Assembly (NCBI GenBank): GCA_014075275.1 | Contig: CP046179.1 | Span: forward strand, 2,241,932 to 2,305,931 | Direction of reading: 5' to 3' | DNA: 64,000 nt | Source of the DNA: Boseongicola sp. | GTDB taxonomy: Bacteria; Pseudomonadota; Alphaproteobacteria; Rhodobacterales; Rhodobacteraceae | Shown here: in pieces, positions 17,131 to 26,246 of the stretch | Position numbering within the stretch: position 1 is the first letter of the stretch | Layout of the letters: every line of letters starts with the position of its first letter | Notes under the pieces: generated by a model | What the model was told of the DNA's origin: nothing | Seen by the model: the letters and a program-made list of their open reading frames with translations, nothing else | Database searches by the model: none | Made by a program: the position numbers and the translations under genes

Positions 17131-18078
17131 ATGCGACTGGTTTGTCCAAATTGCAGTGCACAGTACGAAGTTGACGACGGTCTGATTCCCGATGAGGGCC
17201 GCGACGTTCAATGTTCGAATTGCGGTAACACGTGGTTCGAGTTGCCGCCGCCCATATCCGCTTCACCTGATGTTCTTGCAGACGCCAGCGAGGCAGCTGA
17301 GGTTGCCGCAGAGGATGTACCCCTTCCAGACCCAGAACCCGATTCCGAGCCGGATCTGGCCGCTGAAGCTTTCGACGAGCTGGACGAGGATCCAATCCTG
17401 GGACCAGAAATTGAACCCGAAGCAGAGGCCGAAGAGCAGCCTGAAATAGCGCTCGATGAAACGGACGATGATGATGAAAGCTGGGATTGGCCGGAAACGC
17501 GACTTGAGTCTCCAGTAGCTGAAAGCGAAGACCCACCCAGCGAAAGCCCCACCCGCGAAGGTCGACGTCCTGCCGACGTTGCGGCACTGGATATGCTGCG
17601 CGAAGAGGCTGAGCTGGAGATTTCGCAGCGCCGGTCTGAAACGCCGTCCACGATGGAATCGCAGCCCGAATTCGGATTGCAGGAACCTGCCGAGGTTGAG
17701 ACTCCATCGCGCGCGCTGCGCGCTCGGATGGTGCGATTGCGCGGTGAAGACGAAACCGAACAGGAAACCCCCGAAGAAGATTATGCCGCGCCACGTCGTG
17801 ATCTGCTGCCCGATATCGAAGAAATCAATTCTACGCTTCGACCCGCTGCGACAACCGTTACTGCGGTCAAATCACCAGAAGAACTGGCGAAACATCGCAC
17901 CGGATTTCGACGCGGGTTTCTTGTAACTGCCGGATTGGCAACAATAATGGTTGTCCTCTACGCTTGGGCGCCTGCAATCGCCTCAACCGTGCCCGGGACG
18001 GAAAGCGCATTGATCACCTATGTGGATTTGGCGAATTCTGCGCGGGATGCCCTGAACAACCTTTTGGGGAACAACTAG
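17131..18078 (+). CDS. MJ0042-type zinc-ribbon membrane protein
   Basis: A 315-residue protein. An N-terminal zinc finger CPNCSAQY...CSNCGNTWFE (two CxxC pairs) matches the MJ0042 family. A very acidic, Pro/Glu/Asp-rich linker (about residues 40-250) follows, then one TM (GFLVTAGLATIMVVLYAWAPAI). Conserved beside ftsEX in Rhodobacteraceae. The role is unknown; the layout suggests an anchored protein with a long disordered cytoplasmic region. The low-complexity linker produces long spurious ORFs on the other strand. Confidence 0.82.
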   Translation: MRLVCPNCSAQYEVDDGLIPDEGRDVQCSNCGNTWFELPPPISASPDVLADASEAAEVAAEDVPLPDPEPDSEPDLAAEAFDELDEDPILGPEIEPEAEAEEQPEIALDETDDDDESWDWPETRLESPVAESEDPPSESPTREGRRPADVAALDMLREEAELEISQRRSETPSTMESQPEFGLQEPAEVETPSRALRARMVRLRGEDETEQETPEEDYAAPRRDLLPDIEEINSTLRPAATTVTAVKSPEELAKHRTGFRRGFLVTAGLATIMVVLYAWAPAIASTVPGTESALITYVDLANSARDALNNLLGNN

Positions 18079-18084
18079 GCCGGA

Positions 18085-20346
18085 TTACTTTCTGCGCCGG
18101 GCGACTTTTCGTTTTGCCTTGCTTGATCCTTTTGAGGATCGCCCAAGTTTGCGCCTTGGACCGCCCCGACCTCGATTTCCACCCGGGGCACGTGCGACTT
18201 TCTTGCCATCAATATCCAGCAACTCCAGCATTAACCCCCCGGTCACCGGAACCGCCTCGGTTAGGCGTGTCGTAACCCGTTGACCCAGTTCAAGTGTCAG
18301 ACCTGTATCGCTGCCCTGCAAAGTCTGACTGTCGGCATCAAAATGAAAAAACTCGTTGCCGATCGAACGTACCGGAATAAGCCCGTCAGCACCGGTTTCG
18401 TCCAGTTTCACGAATGCCCCGAACCGTTGAATGCCTGAAATACGCCCGGTCAGTTCGGTGCCCAATCGCTCGCTCAGATAGGCGGCAAGGTACCGGTCTG
18501 TCGTATCCCGCTCGGCGACCATCGAGCGCCGTTCAGTATCGGAGATGTGCTTGGCGGTTTCATCCAATCCTTCGATCTCGGAAGACGCCAACCCATCATC
18601 ACCCCACCCATGCGCCGCAACCAAAGCGCGATGCACCACCAGATCCGCATATCTTCGAATGGGCGAGGTGAAATGTGCATAGGACTTTAAAGCTAGACCG
18701 AAATGCCCAAAATTCTGCTGTGAGTAGTAGGCTTGGGTCATCGAGCGCAGCGTCGCAATGTTGATCAACTCATTAGCATCGGTGTCCTGCGCCGCCACTA
18801 ACAATCGGTTCAAATGAGCCGTTTTCAACACCTGTCCCTTTGCCAAGGTCAACCCAGCTGATTGGGCAGTTTCGCGCAATGCATCGAGTTTTTCGGGTGC
18901 AGGCTCTTCGTGGACTCGAAATAGCAGTGGTTGTTTTTTTGCGATCAACGTCTCGGCGGCAGCAACGTTCGCCAGCACCATAAATTCTTCGATCAGTTTA
19001 TGGGCGTCCAACCGCTCTTTGAACGCAACAGACTGCACCTGACCATCTTCCCCCAATTCAATCTGCCGCTCCGGCAGATCCAATTCCAAAGGTTGTCGTG
19101 CCGCCCGCGCTTTTTTCAACGCATCATAGGCCGCAAACAATGGCCGTAAAACATGGTCCAATAACGGTTCGCACTGTTCGTCTGGTTGACCATCGACCGC
19201 CGACTGCGCCTGTTCATAGGTCAAAGAGGCCGCCGACTGCATCAGTCCACGCACAAACGAATGACTGATCTTTTCTCCGCTGGCAGAGATTTGCATGCGC
19301 ACCGCAAGGCAAGCGCGCGGCACACCCTCGTGAAGAGAGCACAAATCACCCGAAAGCCGATCCGGCAACATGGGCACAACACGATCCGGAAAATAGCTGG
19401 AATTGCCACGCTTGCGCGCTTCGCGATCCAACGCAGTGCCGGGGCGGACGTGGTGCGCGACATCCGCAATTGCCACCCACAGAATATGGCCCCCTTGGTT
19501 CTTTGGGTCATCATCTGCCTGGGCCCAACAGGCATCGTCGTGATCGCGCGCGTCAGCCGGATCAATTGTAATCAACGGCACGTCGCGCAGATCGTTGCGA
19601 CCGTCGGAAAGGCCCGCAAGTTTCATCTCATCCGCTTCAGCAATAACGGCGTCTGGGAATTCGTCAGGTATCCCGTGCTGATGAATTGCAATCAGGGAGA
19701 CGGCCTTGGGTGCTGTAGGATCGCCCAACCGCGCCACAATTCGCGCCTTTGGCAACCCAAGACGATCCTTAGGTCCGGATTGTTCGGCCTCAACCAACTC
19801 TCCGTCCTTCGCCCCTTGCAAAGCGTCACTTGGCACCCGCCATTCCCGGTCACTGCCTTTGTCTATTGGCAATACGCGGCCGCCCTCGGCAGATTTGCGG
19901 AATACGCCGAGGATTTTCTTGGGGTTCGCTCCAATTCGGCGGATAAGACGGGCTTCGTACGCGTGATCTTCGTCTTGTACCAACGTAAGGCGAGCCAATA
20001 TACGATCCCCGGCACCCAACGCAGGATCGGAGGCGCGTGGCACAAAAAGAACAATGGGTTCTAGTCCTTCGCCCTGCCATTCAAGTGGTCGCGCAAAAAG
20101 ATCGCCATCGCCATTTGGCTCGAGAACCTCAAGAACAGAAACCGGAGGCAACCGTTCAGGATCGCGATATGTTTTTCGGCGTTTTTCAAGATGTCCGTCT
20201 GCCGCCAACTCTTTCAGCACGCGTTTCAAGTCAATCCTGTCAGCGCCTTTGATACTAAAAGCTCTGGCGATATCACGCTTGGATGACTTGGTGGGATTCT
20301 CAGATATCCAACCCAGAATTTCGTCTTTTGAGGGAATGCGTGCCAT
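18085..20346 (-). CDS. rnr: Ribonuclease R
   Basis: Processive 3'-5' exoribonuclease that degrades structured RNA, about 753 residues. Layout: an N-terminal winged-helix (SKDEILGWISENPTKSSKRDIARAF), cold-shock domains, the RNB catalytic domain with the Asp cluster ITIDPADARDHDDACWA, SYFPDRVVPMLPDRLSGDLCSL and YAHFTSPIRRYADLVVHRAL, then an S1 domain (GRISGIQRFGAFVKLDETGADGLIPV) and a basic Gly/Arg/Lys tail. The ATG at 20346 has GGAAG at good spacing; an earlier start at 20370 lacks support. Confidence 0.95.
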   Translation of the reverse strand: MARIPSKDEILGWISENPTKSSKRDIARAFSIKGADRIDLKRVLKELAADGHLEKRRKTYRDPERLPPVSVLEVLEPNGDGDLFARPLEWQGEGLEPIVLFVPRASDPALGAGDRILARLTLVQDEDHAYEARLIRRIGANPKKILGVFRKSAEGGRVLPIDKGSDREWRVPSDALQGAKDGELVEAEQSGPKDRLGLPKARIVARLGDPTAPKAVSLIAIHQHGIPDEFPDAVIAEADEMKLAGLSDGRNDLRDVPLITIDPADARDHDDACWAQADDDPKNQGGHILWVAIADVAHHVRPGTALDREARKRGNSSYFPDRVVPMLPDRLSGDLCSLHEGVPRACLAVRMQISASGEKISHSFVRGLMQSAASLTYEQAQSAVDGQPDEQCEPLLDHVLRPLFAAYDALKKARAARQPLELDLPERQIELGEDGQVQSVAFKERLDAHKLIEEFMVLANVAAAETLIAKKQPLLFRVHEEPAPEKLDALRETAQSAGLTLAKGQVLKTAHLNRLLVAAQDTDANELINIATLRSMTQAYYSQQNFGHFGLALKSYAHFTSPIRRYADLVVHRALVAAHGWGDDGLASSEIEGLDETAKHISDTERRSMVAERDTTDRYLAAYLSERLGTELTGRISGIQRFGAFVKLDETGADGLIPVRSIGNEFFHFDADSQTLQGSDTGLTLELGQRVTTRLTEAVPVTGGLMLELLDIDGKKVARAPGGNRGRGGPRRKLGRSSKGSSKAKRKVARRRK

Positions 20347-20422
20347 GGTTCTTCCGCTAACACGCGCCAATTACAACGTCACGCGGGATCTGAGCGCGGC
20401 AAGTTGGTCATTGCCCTCAATT

Positions 20423-21019
20423 TTACCTGCATGCCCCTGACTTGAGGTGAAACTGCAGATCCTCGACCGTATCGACGTCATGTAGCATCGCTGTCTTGGC
20501 AACCGGTCTAGGCAGGGTTCTTTCGGTATCAATCATTGCATATTGCGAAGACCACCGAACGTTCTGAAATATATCCTTTGGCGCGATGGAAGGATGGCGA
20601 AGTCCCACCAGCCAAAACCCGCCATCATGTGCCGGTCCCAACACCGATGGTGCGCTGCCAAGGTATTTGAATGCTTCGGCAATATGCTTGCGAGTGACCC
20701 CGGGAATATCCGCACCGATCAAAACCGACGGCCCGGAAGTGAACCGCAGACTACGCGCCATTCGGTCACCCAGATCCCCGCGCCCCTGCGGAATTCGATG
20801 GATGTGAGTCGGCCAAACGCGACTTTGAAGACCCTCATAGTCTGGCGAAACCGACAAGATCAGCGACCAACGAGGGTCCTGCAATCTTCTGATCAATTGC
20901 TTGGATTGATGCCGAAACCACCAGGCCGCAGTGGTCATGCCAGTTTCTCGTCCAAGTCGTGTTTTAACACGCCCTGGGCGCGGCTCTTTGACCATCACAA
21001 TAAGCGTTTTTTGCCTCAC
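20423..21019 (-). CDS. DUF2064 / TIGR04282-type glycosyltransferase-like protein
   Basis: A 198-residue Rossmann-like nucleotide-sugar transferase relative: VMVKEPRPGRVKTRLG (phosphate-binding basic loop), QGRGDLGDRMARSL, VLIGADIPGVT (GxDxP) and LGPAHDGGFWLVGL. The family is named after a member in arsenosugar biosynthesis, but most members have unknown substrates. There are no arsenic genes next to it. Its ATG overlaps the GNAT gene stop. Confidence 0.85.
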   Translation of the reverse strand: MRQKTLIVMVKEPRPGRVKTRLGRETGMTTAAWWFRHQSKQLIRRLQDPRWSLILSVSPDYEGLQSRVWPTHIHRIPQGRGDLGDRMARSLRFTSGPSVLIGADIPGVTRKHIAEAFKYLGSAPSVLGPAHDGGFWLVGLRHPSIAPKDIFQNVRWSSQYAMIDTERTLPRPVAKTAMLHDVDTVEDLQFHLKSGACR

Positions 21020-21435
21020 AGGCGACGCGCCATTTCCTGATGCGGAATCCCGACGTCATCGAAAATGTCGCCAACCGGCTTGAACCCCAAATCGCAGTAG
21101 AAATTCAAAGCAGATGTCTGCGCACCCAGTTTTGCGTGCTTCAGTGTTGGAATTGTCTCAAGATACGCCACAGCGGCCTCAATCAGTGCCTTCCCAATTC
21201 CCTGACCACGGTGGGATTTAAGAACTGCCACGCGCCCGATTTTGCCAGTCGGACCATCAATCAGCATCCGCGCGGTCCCAACGGCCAACCCATCCTGTTC
21301 TGCCAACAAATGTGTGGCGGCTGGATCCATTCCATCTACTTCATCTTCTTTCGCAATGCATTGCTCAACGACAAATACTTCGTGTCGTATGCCAAGGCAG
21401 GCAGTCATATCATCTGAGAGTTTTATCTTGAGCAT
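21016..21435 (-). CDS. GNAT family N-acetyltransferase
   Basis: A 139-residue acyl-CoA-dependent acetyltransferase of the ElaA-like type: MLKIKLSDDMTACLGIRHEVFVVEQ, VGTARML, the acetyl-CoA loop IGRVAVLKSHRGQGIGKALIEAAV, and LNFYCDLGFKPVGDIFDDVGIPHQEM. Substrate unknown. Lies between dapE (3-base gap) and the DUF2064 gene in one operon. Confidence 0.9.
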   Translation of the reverse strand: MLKIKLSDDMTACLGIRHEVFVVEQCIAKEDEVDGMDPAATHLLAEQDGLAVGTARMLIDGPTGKIGRVAVLKSHRGQGIGKALIEAAVAYLETIPTLKHAKLGAQTSALNFYCDLGFKPVGDIFDDVGIPHQEMARRL

Positions 21436-21438
21436 CGG

Positions 21439-22584
21439 TCAGCCAGCGAAGTAATCGTCAAGAATCCGTCGATAGATTTTCTTGAGGCGGTGAATATCAT
21501 CGACGTCAACGCGTTCATCTACCTGATGCATTGTTTGACCGACCAGCCCGAACTCGACGACTGGGCAATGTGCGCGCACAAACCGGGCATCCGACGTGCC
21601 CCCTGTTGTTGAAAGCTCAGGGTCAATCCCGGTTTCGGCTCGCGCCGCATTCGCGACCAGATCTGACAACTGTCCAGGCGGAGTCATAAAACTTTCCCCT
21701 GAAACCGCCAAATCCATTCCGATTTCGATTCCGCTCTCCGCGGCAATTCTTAACATAGTCGACCGCAACCATTCCGTTAACATTTTTGATGATTTACTGT
21801 CGTTGAAACGGATATTCACCGTGGCTTTGCAGGTAGCAGGGATAACATTTGTTGCGGGATTTCCGGTGTCGAATGTCGTGACAGCCAATGTCGTCGCGTC
21901 GAAATGCTCTGTTTGATCGTTGAATTTATGCTGTGCCAAAGAACTGACCAGCTGCGCCAGTGCCGGAACAGGATTTCGAGCGCGGTGCGGATATGCGGCG
22001 TGCCCTTGAATTCCGGTCGCTGTAAAAAATGCGCTCATTGAGCCTCGGCGGCCGATTTTTATCATATCTCCCAGACGTTCAGGACAAGTGGGCTCGCCAA
22101 CCAAACAGACATCCATGGCCTCGCCGCTTTCGACCATCCAATCAAGTATCGCAGCAGTGCCATCAACAGCGTCAGCCTCTTCATCACCTGTGATCGCGAT
22201 CAGGATAGCGCCTTCGGGTGGATTATCGCGGACCCGGTCGACCGCAGCGGCAACAAACGCTGCAACGCCAGACTTCATGTCTGTGCTGCCACGACCGAAC
22301 ATCTTGCCGTCAACCACTTCGGCCGCAAAGGGGTCGTAGGTCCAGTCGTTAACATCTCCTATGGGAACCACGTCTGTATGGCCATTGAACCCAAAGGTCT
22401 TTGGGTGTGATTTACCGCCCCAGCGCGCGACCAAATTTGCGATACCCTTGCGGTCTGCCCGAAAGCATTCAAACCCGGCGTCAGACAGTATTTCCTGCAA
22501 TAACGGAATTGCGCCTCCGTCTTCCGGGGTTACCGAAGGACAACGGATCAGGCGGGCGGTCAAATCAGCGGCGTCGATACTCAT
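21439..22584 (-). CDS. dapE: Succinyl-diaminopimelate desuccinylase
   Basis: M20-family dizinc hydrolase releasing LL-DAP in the succinylase branch of lysine/peptidoglycan synthesis. It has 381 residues. The metal motifs GHTDVVP and the [10 protein letters not shown] Asp, catalytic Glu in [25 protein letters not shown] and the C-terminal [11 protein letters not shown] and MHQVDERV are all present. The pathway partner dapD is at 27.1 kb. Roseobacter dap genes commonly lie close together, so the insertion region 22.6-25.2 kb may have split a cluster (inference). Confidence 0.95.
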   Translation of the reverse strand: MSIDAADLTARLIRCPSVTPEDGGAIPLLQEILSDAGFECFRADRKGIANLVARWGGKSHPKTFGFNGHTDVVPIGDVNDWTYDPFAAEVVDGKMFGRGSTDMKSGVAAFVAAAVDRVRDNPPEGAILIAITGDEEADAVDGTAAILDWMVESGEAMDVCLVGEPTCPERLGDMIKIGRRGSMSAFFTATGIQGHAAYPHRARNPVPALAQLVSSLAQHKFNDQTEHFDATTLAVTTFDTGNPATNVIPATCKATVNIRFNDSKSSKMLTEWLRSTMLRIAAESGIEIGMDLAVSGESFMTPPGQLSDLVANAARAETGIDPELSTTGGTSDARFVRAHCPVVEFGLVGQTMHQVDERVDVDDIHRLKKIYRRILDDYFAG

Positions 22585-22935
22585 GCCCCCTGCTACCGTG
22601 CTGCGCGAATGTCTTCAACGGTAAGCCTGTGGCAAGGTCATCACCCTTTTTTGCGGCGGGCGTGATTAGGACTTCACGGATAGGTTGAATTCAGGCATGA
22701 TTCCTCAAAATTAACCCGAGGCAGGGCAGCGGACAGCACGAAGAAAACTTCGGCTGACCACAAATGACAGGCAACGTCACCAGGATATCCCGGTGGCGTG
22801 TCCGGCCTCATGCAAGGTGTGAGGCTGAGGCAGTGCCGCAATCACCCGACGACAAGGGCATTGATGCCCTACAGATGGCGCGCGCCATTGTCCGTCGTCA
22901 GGGTTTTGGGAACCAAGAGTTGCTTAAACAAGTAA
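22585..22935. other. Gap left of the IS element; possible gene remnant
   Basis: This 350-base stretch contains the dapE upstream region and a plus-strand frame from 22764 (MTGNVTRISRWRVRPHARCE ... VRRQGFGNQELLKQ) that runs straight into the insertion sequence. I do not recognise it. It is not the missing N-terminus of the Hint protein on the right side. It may be a broken host gene or non-coding. Confidence 0.4.
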
Positions 22936-22962
22936 AGAGTTTGGCTCGTCTGGTTGATGTTA

Positions 22963-23943
22963 TTATGCGGCGCGCTGTCTGTGATGCAAGCGCCGCGCTT
23001 CGAGCGTCTTTCGTTTGATCCTTTCCCGTTGTCTTAGAATGGCTTTGTCACGCCCGAAGTAGACGTCGGCGGGTGTGACGTTGTTCAGGCTCTCGTGGTA
23101 GCGCTTGTGATTGTAGTGATCGACGAAGGCTTCGATCTGGGTTTCGAGGTCTCCCGGAAGGAAGTAGTTCTCCAATAGGATGCGGTTCTTCAGGGTTTGA
23201 TGCCACCTCTCGATCTTGCCCTGTGTCTGGGGATGATATGGTGCGCCCCGAGAATGCTTCATGCCTTTGTCCTGCAGCCATTCAGCCAGATCGCCAGAGA
23301 CGTAACTGGACCCGTTGTCGCTGAGGAGGCGGGGTTTGTGGATGACGTGAACCTGATCGCACCCTGATGCTTGTAGCGCCAAATCCAGGGTGTCCGTCAC
23401 GTCCTCTGCCCGCATGTTCGTGCAGAGTTTCCACGAGATGATGTAGCGGCTGTAGTCGTCCAGGATTGTGCTGAGATAGAACCAGCCCCAGCCAAGCACT
23501 TTGAGATAGGTGAAGTCGGTTTGCCAAAGCTGGTTGATCGCAGTGGTCTTGTCTTTGAACTCGTTTGCCGCCTTGAGCACGATAAAGGCCGGGCTGGTGA
23601 TCAGATCGTGGGCCTTCAGGGCCCGATAGACTGAAGATTCCGAGACGAAGTAGCGCTCCCGATCCGTGAACGTCACTGCCAGTTCGCGCGGCGACAGCTC
23701 CGTCTCCTGCAGCGCCAGCTTGACGACCTTGCGCCGGACTTCGTCGGGGATGCGGTTCCAGACATGTCTGGGCTTAGGCGCTTGATCCACAAGGCCAGCG
23801 TCGCCGCGCTGCCGATACCGATCATACCAACGGTAAAATGTGGTGCGGGGGATGCCCAGCTTTGCCAATGTTCGACGAGCAGACAAATGCGACCCCTCAA
23901 CAAGCCGGATGATCTCCAACTTCTCAGATGCAGCATACCTCAT
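22963..23943 (-). CDS. IS3-family transposase OrfB (DDE integrase)
   Basis: 326 residues from the ATG that overlaps the orfA stop (ATGA, 23940-23943). N-terminal helix-turn-helix (LSARRTLAKLGIPRTTFYRWYDRYR), then the rve catalytic core with the DDE triad in WQTDFTYLKVLGWGWFY, LLSDNGSSYVS and QGKIERWHQTLKN. The C-terminus ends RLHHRQRAA. Normally expressed as an OrfAB fusion by -1 frameshifting. The frame continues upstream to 24129, compatible with a fusion across the A-tract. Catalytic residues are intact, so the element may be active. Confidence 0.92.
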   Translation of the reverse strand: MRYAASEKLEIIRLVEGSHLSARRTLAKLGIPRTTFYRWYDRYRQRGDAGLVDQAPKPRHVWNRIPDEVRRKVVKLALQETELSPRELAVTFTDRERYFVSESSVYRALKAHDLITSPAFIVLKAANEFKDKTTAINQLWQTDFTYLKVLGWGWFYLSTILDDYSRYIISWKLCTNMRAEDVTDTLDLALQASGCDQVHVIHKPRLLSDNGSSYVSGDLAEWLQDKGMKHSRGAPYHPQTQGKIERWHQTLKNRILLENYFLPGDLETQIEAFVDHYNHKRYHESLNNVTPADVYFGRDKAILRQRERIKRKTLEARRLHHRQRAA

Positions 23944-24314
23944 TCTTGGTCGCCCCCACCGCCGGTCATGCTTTTTTTGAGAAGACGCAGTTCCAGTGTT
24001 TGCTCGGCAACGACCTCCTTCAGGTCTCGGGCTTCGCGGCGCAGGTCCTTGACTTCGTCGGTCGTAGCCGCACGCGCCGTATCTCCAGCAAGCCGCCGTT
24101 TGCCAGCTTCCATGAAGTCCTTGGACCATTTGTAGTAGATACCTTGAGATATTCCCTCACGACGGCACAACTCAGCAATGCTGTCTTCGCCACGCAAGCC
24201 ATCCAGCACGATCCGGATCTTCTCTTCTGACGAATACTGTTTGCGCGTCGCCCGTTTGATCTCTTTGACGATCTTCTCGCCGGGGCTCCTGCGAGTTCCA
24301 GTTGTCTGTCTCAT
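23940..24314 (-). CDS. IS3-family transposase OrfA (helix-turn-helix)
   Basis: About 124 residues from MRQTTGTRRSPGEKIVKEIK. DNA-binding HTH: YSSEEKIRIVLDGLRGEDSIAELCRREGISQGIYYKWSKDF, followed by a leucine-zipper-like helix (DLRREARDLKEVVAEQTLELRLLKKSM). Near its end CTC-AAA-AAA-AGC gives seven consecutive A residues, the likely slippery site feeding into the orfB frame. Confidence 0.9.
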   Translation of the reverse strand: MRQTTGTRRSPGEKIVKEIKRATRKQYSSEEKIRIVLDGLRGEDSIAELCRREGISQGIYYKWSKDFMEAGKRRLAGDTARAATTDEVKDLRREARDLKEVVAEQTLELRLLKKSMTGGGGDQE

Positions 24315-24400
24315 GTCCCACTCCTCAGTGGTTACGATGAGCCAACAACTCTCTCTTATCAAATTAACCTAATTGGACCCATAGGCGCTGACGTCAGACA

Positions 24401-25192
24401 CTTGGCCCGGGACAAAGCACGATTTTCATTACAGAGATCAATGGTACCGCGGTTGAACCGGGTGACACGATCACTCTTACAGACGGTGTCTCTGTTACGT
24501 TGAACGAAGACGGAACGGTCACGATTGTCGGCGCGGACATCGAGTTCTCCACGTCGTTCACATATACGGCTGCATTTGGAAGCGGAAACGCCCAAAGTTC
24601 CGACTCTACTACCGTTACGATAAATACGGTGCCCTGCTTCGTTGCTGGAACTATGATCCGGACAGATAGCGGCGACGTTCCTGTCGAAAGGCTGGAAATC
24701 GGGCAATTGATCGAAACACGCGATGCCGGTTTGCAACCTATACGCTGGATCGGGCAACGGACGTTGCCTGCCCAGGGTCGAATGGCCCCCGTCAGGATCG
24801 AAAAGAACACCTTTGGCGATCACAAATCCCTGATGGTGTCGCCGCTTCATCGCATTCTCATCAGAAATGTTCATGCCGATCTGTTATTCGGGTCCAGCGA
24901 AGTTTTGATTGCGGCACGCGATCTAATTGATGGGCGGATGGTAAGTCAGATCGATGGCGGCCTCGTTAGCTACGTGCACCTTCTATTCGACCATCATCAA
25001 GTGATTTGGTCAGAGGGTCTGGAAACCGAGAGCTTTCTGCCCGGATCACAAACTACAGAGTGCTTCGAAGAAGATGCAATCAACGAGATTTGCGAAATAT
25101 TTCCTGAACTCGATCCGAAAACAGGTGAAGGTTACGGGAAAGCGGCTCGTCCAACTTTGCGTCAGTTCGAAGCGAAACTGCTGGTTGCGTAA
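24401..25192 (+). pseudogene. Hint-domain protein, N-terminus lost at IS junction
   Basis: The frame is open from an in-frame TGA at 24389-24391, right beside the IS, to 25192. It encodes a Hedgehog/intein-type Hint domain: PCFVAGTMIRTDSGDVPVERLEIG, RDAGLQPIRWIGQR, KSLMVSPLHRILI, and VHLLFDHHQVIWSEGLETESFLPG. Roseobacter relatives are larger and often calcium-binding or adhesin-like. Upstream residues FITEINGTAVEPGDTITLTD belong to it, yet no start codon with a ribosome site is present; TTG at 24500 is a poor candidate. Probably inactivated by the insertion with a flanking deletion. Confidence 0.75.
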
Positions 25193-25225
25193 ACCGATAC
25201 GCCGAACTGCATTATCTACGTAACC

Positions 25226-25870
25226 TCAGCTTTTTATGGGCCGAATGACATTGACGGCTTGTGGTAAATCATGGGCACGTTCCAGAAAATGTTGAGCGCC
25301 CTGCCAATCTTCGGATGAGCCATACCCCCATTTGGCAGCAATCGCGGCCATTCCAACCTCGGCCGCAGCCGCCATATCATGATGTCGGTCGCCGACCATA
25401 ACGGACGCGTCTGCAGTCTCGCCGGTCAGGTCCAGCGCATAGGCCAAAAGCTCGCCCTTCCAATTCCGCGTGCCGTCCAATTCAGGGCCGAACTCTTCTT
25501 TCAAGAATGGTGCAATGCCGAAATGCGCAGTTATCTTTCGGGCATAGTGATGAGGTTTAGCCGGCATCAGATACAGCCGGTGGCCGTTGTCCCGCATCGT
25601 CGCCAGTGATTTCATTACGCCTTCGTATACCGTGGCATCAAACATACCGACCTTTTGGTAGTGCACCCTATAGGCATCCAGAATCGGATCAGCGTTTTCT
25701 ATGCCTAGTTTGGAAAAACTATCGACAAATGGCGGCCCAATCATCCAAGTCAGATCGCCTTCGGCATGATGGCTTTGACCGGTCTCGCTAAATGCATATC
25801 TTAGCGACGACTCAATGCCGCGCTTGCTGTCCATCAATGTGCCGTCTAGATCCAGAAAAACCGCGGTCAA
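25226..25870 (-). CDS. HAD-superfamily hydrolase (phosphoglycolate phosphatase-like)
   Basis: Phosphatase of 214 residues with HAD motif I FLDLDGTLMDS, a helical cap (residues 15-85), a motif II region where RLYLMPAKPHHYARKI replaces the usual TNK, and motif III/IV VMVGDRHHDMAAAAEVGM. The fold fits the Gph/PGP type; the substrate is unproven. The start overlaps the stop of the preceding small protein (ATGA, 25867-25870). Confidence 0.87.
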   Translation of the reverse strand: MTAVFLDLDGTLMDSKRGIESSLRYAFSETGQSHHAEGDLTWMIGPPFVDSFSKLGIENADPILDAYRVHYQKVGMFDATVYEGVMKSLATMRDNGHRLYLMPAKPHHYARKITAHFGIAPFLKEEFGPELDGTRNWKGELLAYALDLTGETADASVMVGDRHHDMAAAAEVGMAAIAAKWGYGSSEDWQGAQHFLERAHDLPQAVNVIRPIKS

Positions 25871-26205
25871 TTTTCATCTCCAAAAAATGGGGTCACCTGC
25901 GCAACTATGACGGCGTTCTCGGCGAGTGTCCGGTCCATTAGCGCGCGTTCATCTTGGTCAATATCGTGGCCTTCAGTCAGACGTTCTTCCAAGGTGCCGT
26001 ATCCGGTGACATCCAGCGGAGCCACGTCAGCCTGTTTCAAGATTGCAACGGTCTCACGCACTGCTTCCCCTTCGTCGACGCCGGTTGCATAGATCAAGAG
26101 TGCGCCGCCAGTTGCGTCTGGAGGAAGTCCGTCCCCTTCTTTCCGACCAATCTGGACGAGAAGAGTGTAAACTTTTTGTTTGCTAGGTTTTTTGGCGTCG
26201 CTCAT
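25867..26205 (-). CDS. Conserved protein of unknown function
   Basis: 112-residue soluble protein: KVYTLLVQIGRKEGDGLPPDATGGALLIYATGVDEGEAVRETVAILKQADVAPLDVTGYGTLEER. The alternating beta-alpha pattern suggests a small ferredoxin-like fold. It is coupled by ATGA overlap to the HAD hydrolase. I recall similar roseobacter proteins near dapD but no assigned function. Confidence 0.7.
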   Translation of the reverse strand: MSDAKKPSKQKVYTLLVQIGRKEGDGLPPDATGGALLIYATGVDEGEAVRETVAILKQADVAPLDVTGYGTLEERLTEGHDIDQDERALMDRTLAENAVIVAQVTPFFGDEN

Positions 26206-26246
26206 CTGATGTCATCTGACAGAGCGGTCCGATACGTGCAAGCAAC

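Larger units (their letters stand above)
22937..24360 (-). mobile_element. IS3-family insertion sequence
   Basis: One complete-looking IS3-type element: two overlapping transposase frames with an A-run frameshift window. The exact ends are uncertain. Imperfect inverted sequences AGAGTTTGGCTCGTC (22936-22950, plus) and AGAGTTGTTGGCTCATC (minus, 24336-24352) flank the ORFs and are candidate terminal repeats. An alternative right boundary is 24400, where the minus strand begins TGTCTGACGTC. I found no convincing target duplication. Confidence 0.8.

Noticed and set aside
17208-17651. Ser/Ala-rich minus-strand ORF of 147 residues
   Set aside because: Mirror of the acidic low-complexity linker of the zinc-ribbon protein; no independent coding signal.
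22976-22994. TGTCTGTGATGCAAGCGCC as the left terminal repeat of the IS, pairing with TGTCTGACGTCAGCGCC at 24400
   Set aside because: It lies inside the orfB coding end and the flanks show no target duplication; similarity may be chance, so I left the IS boundaries uncertain.
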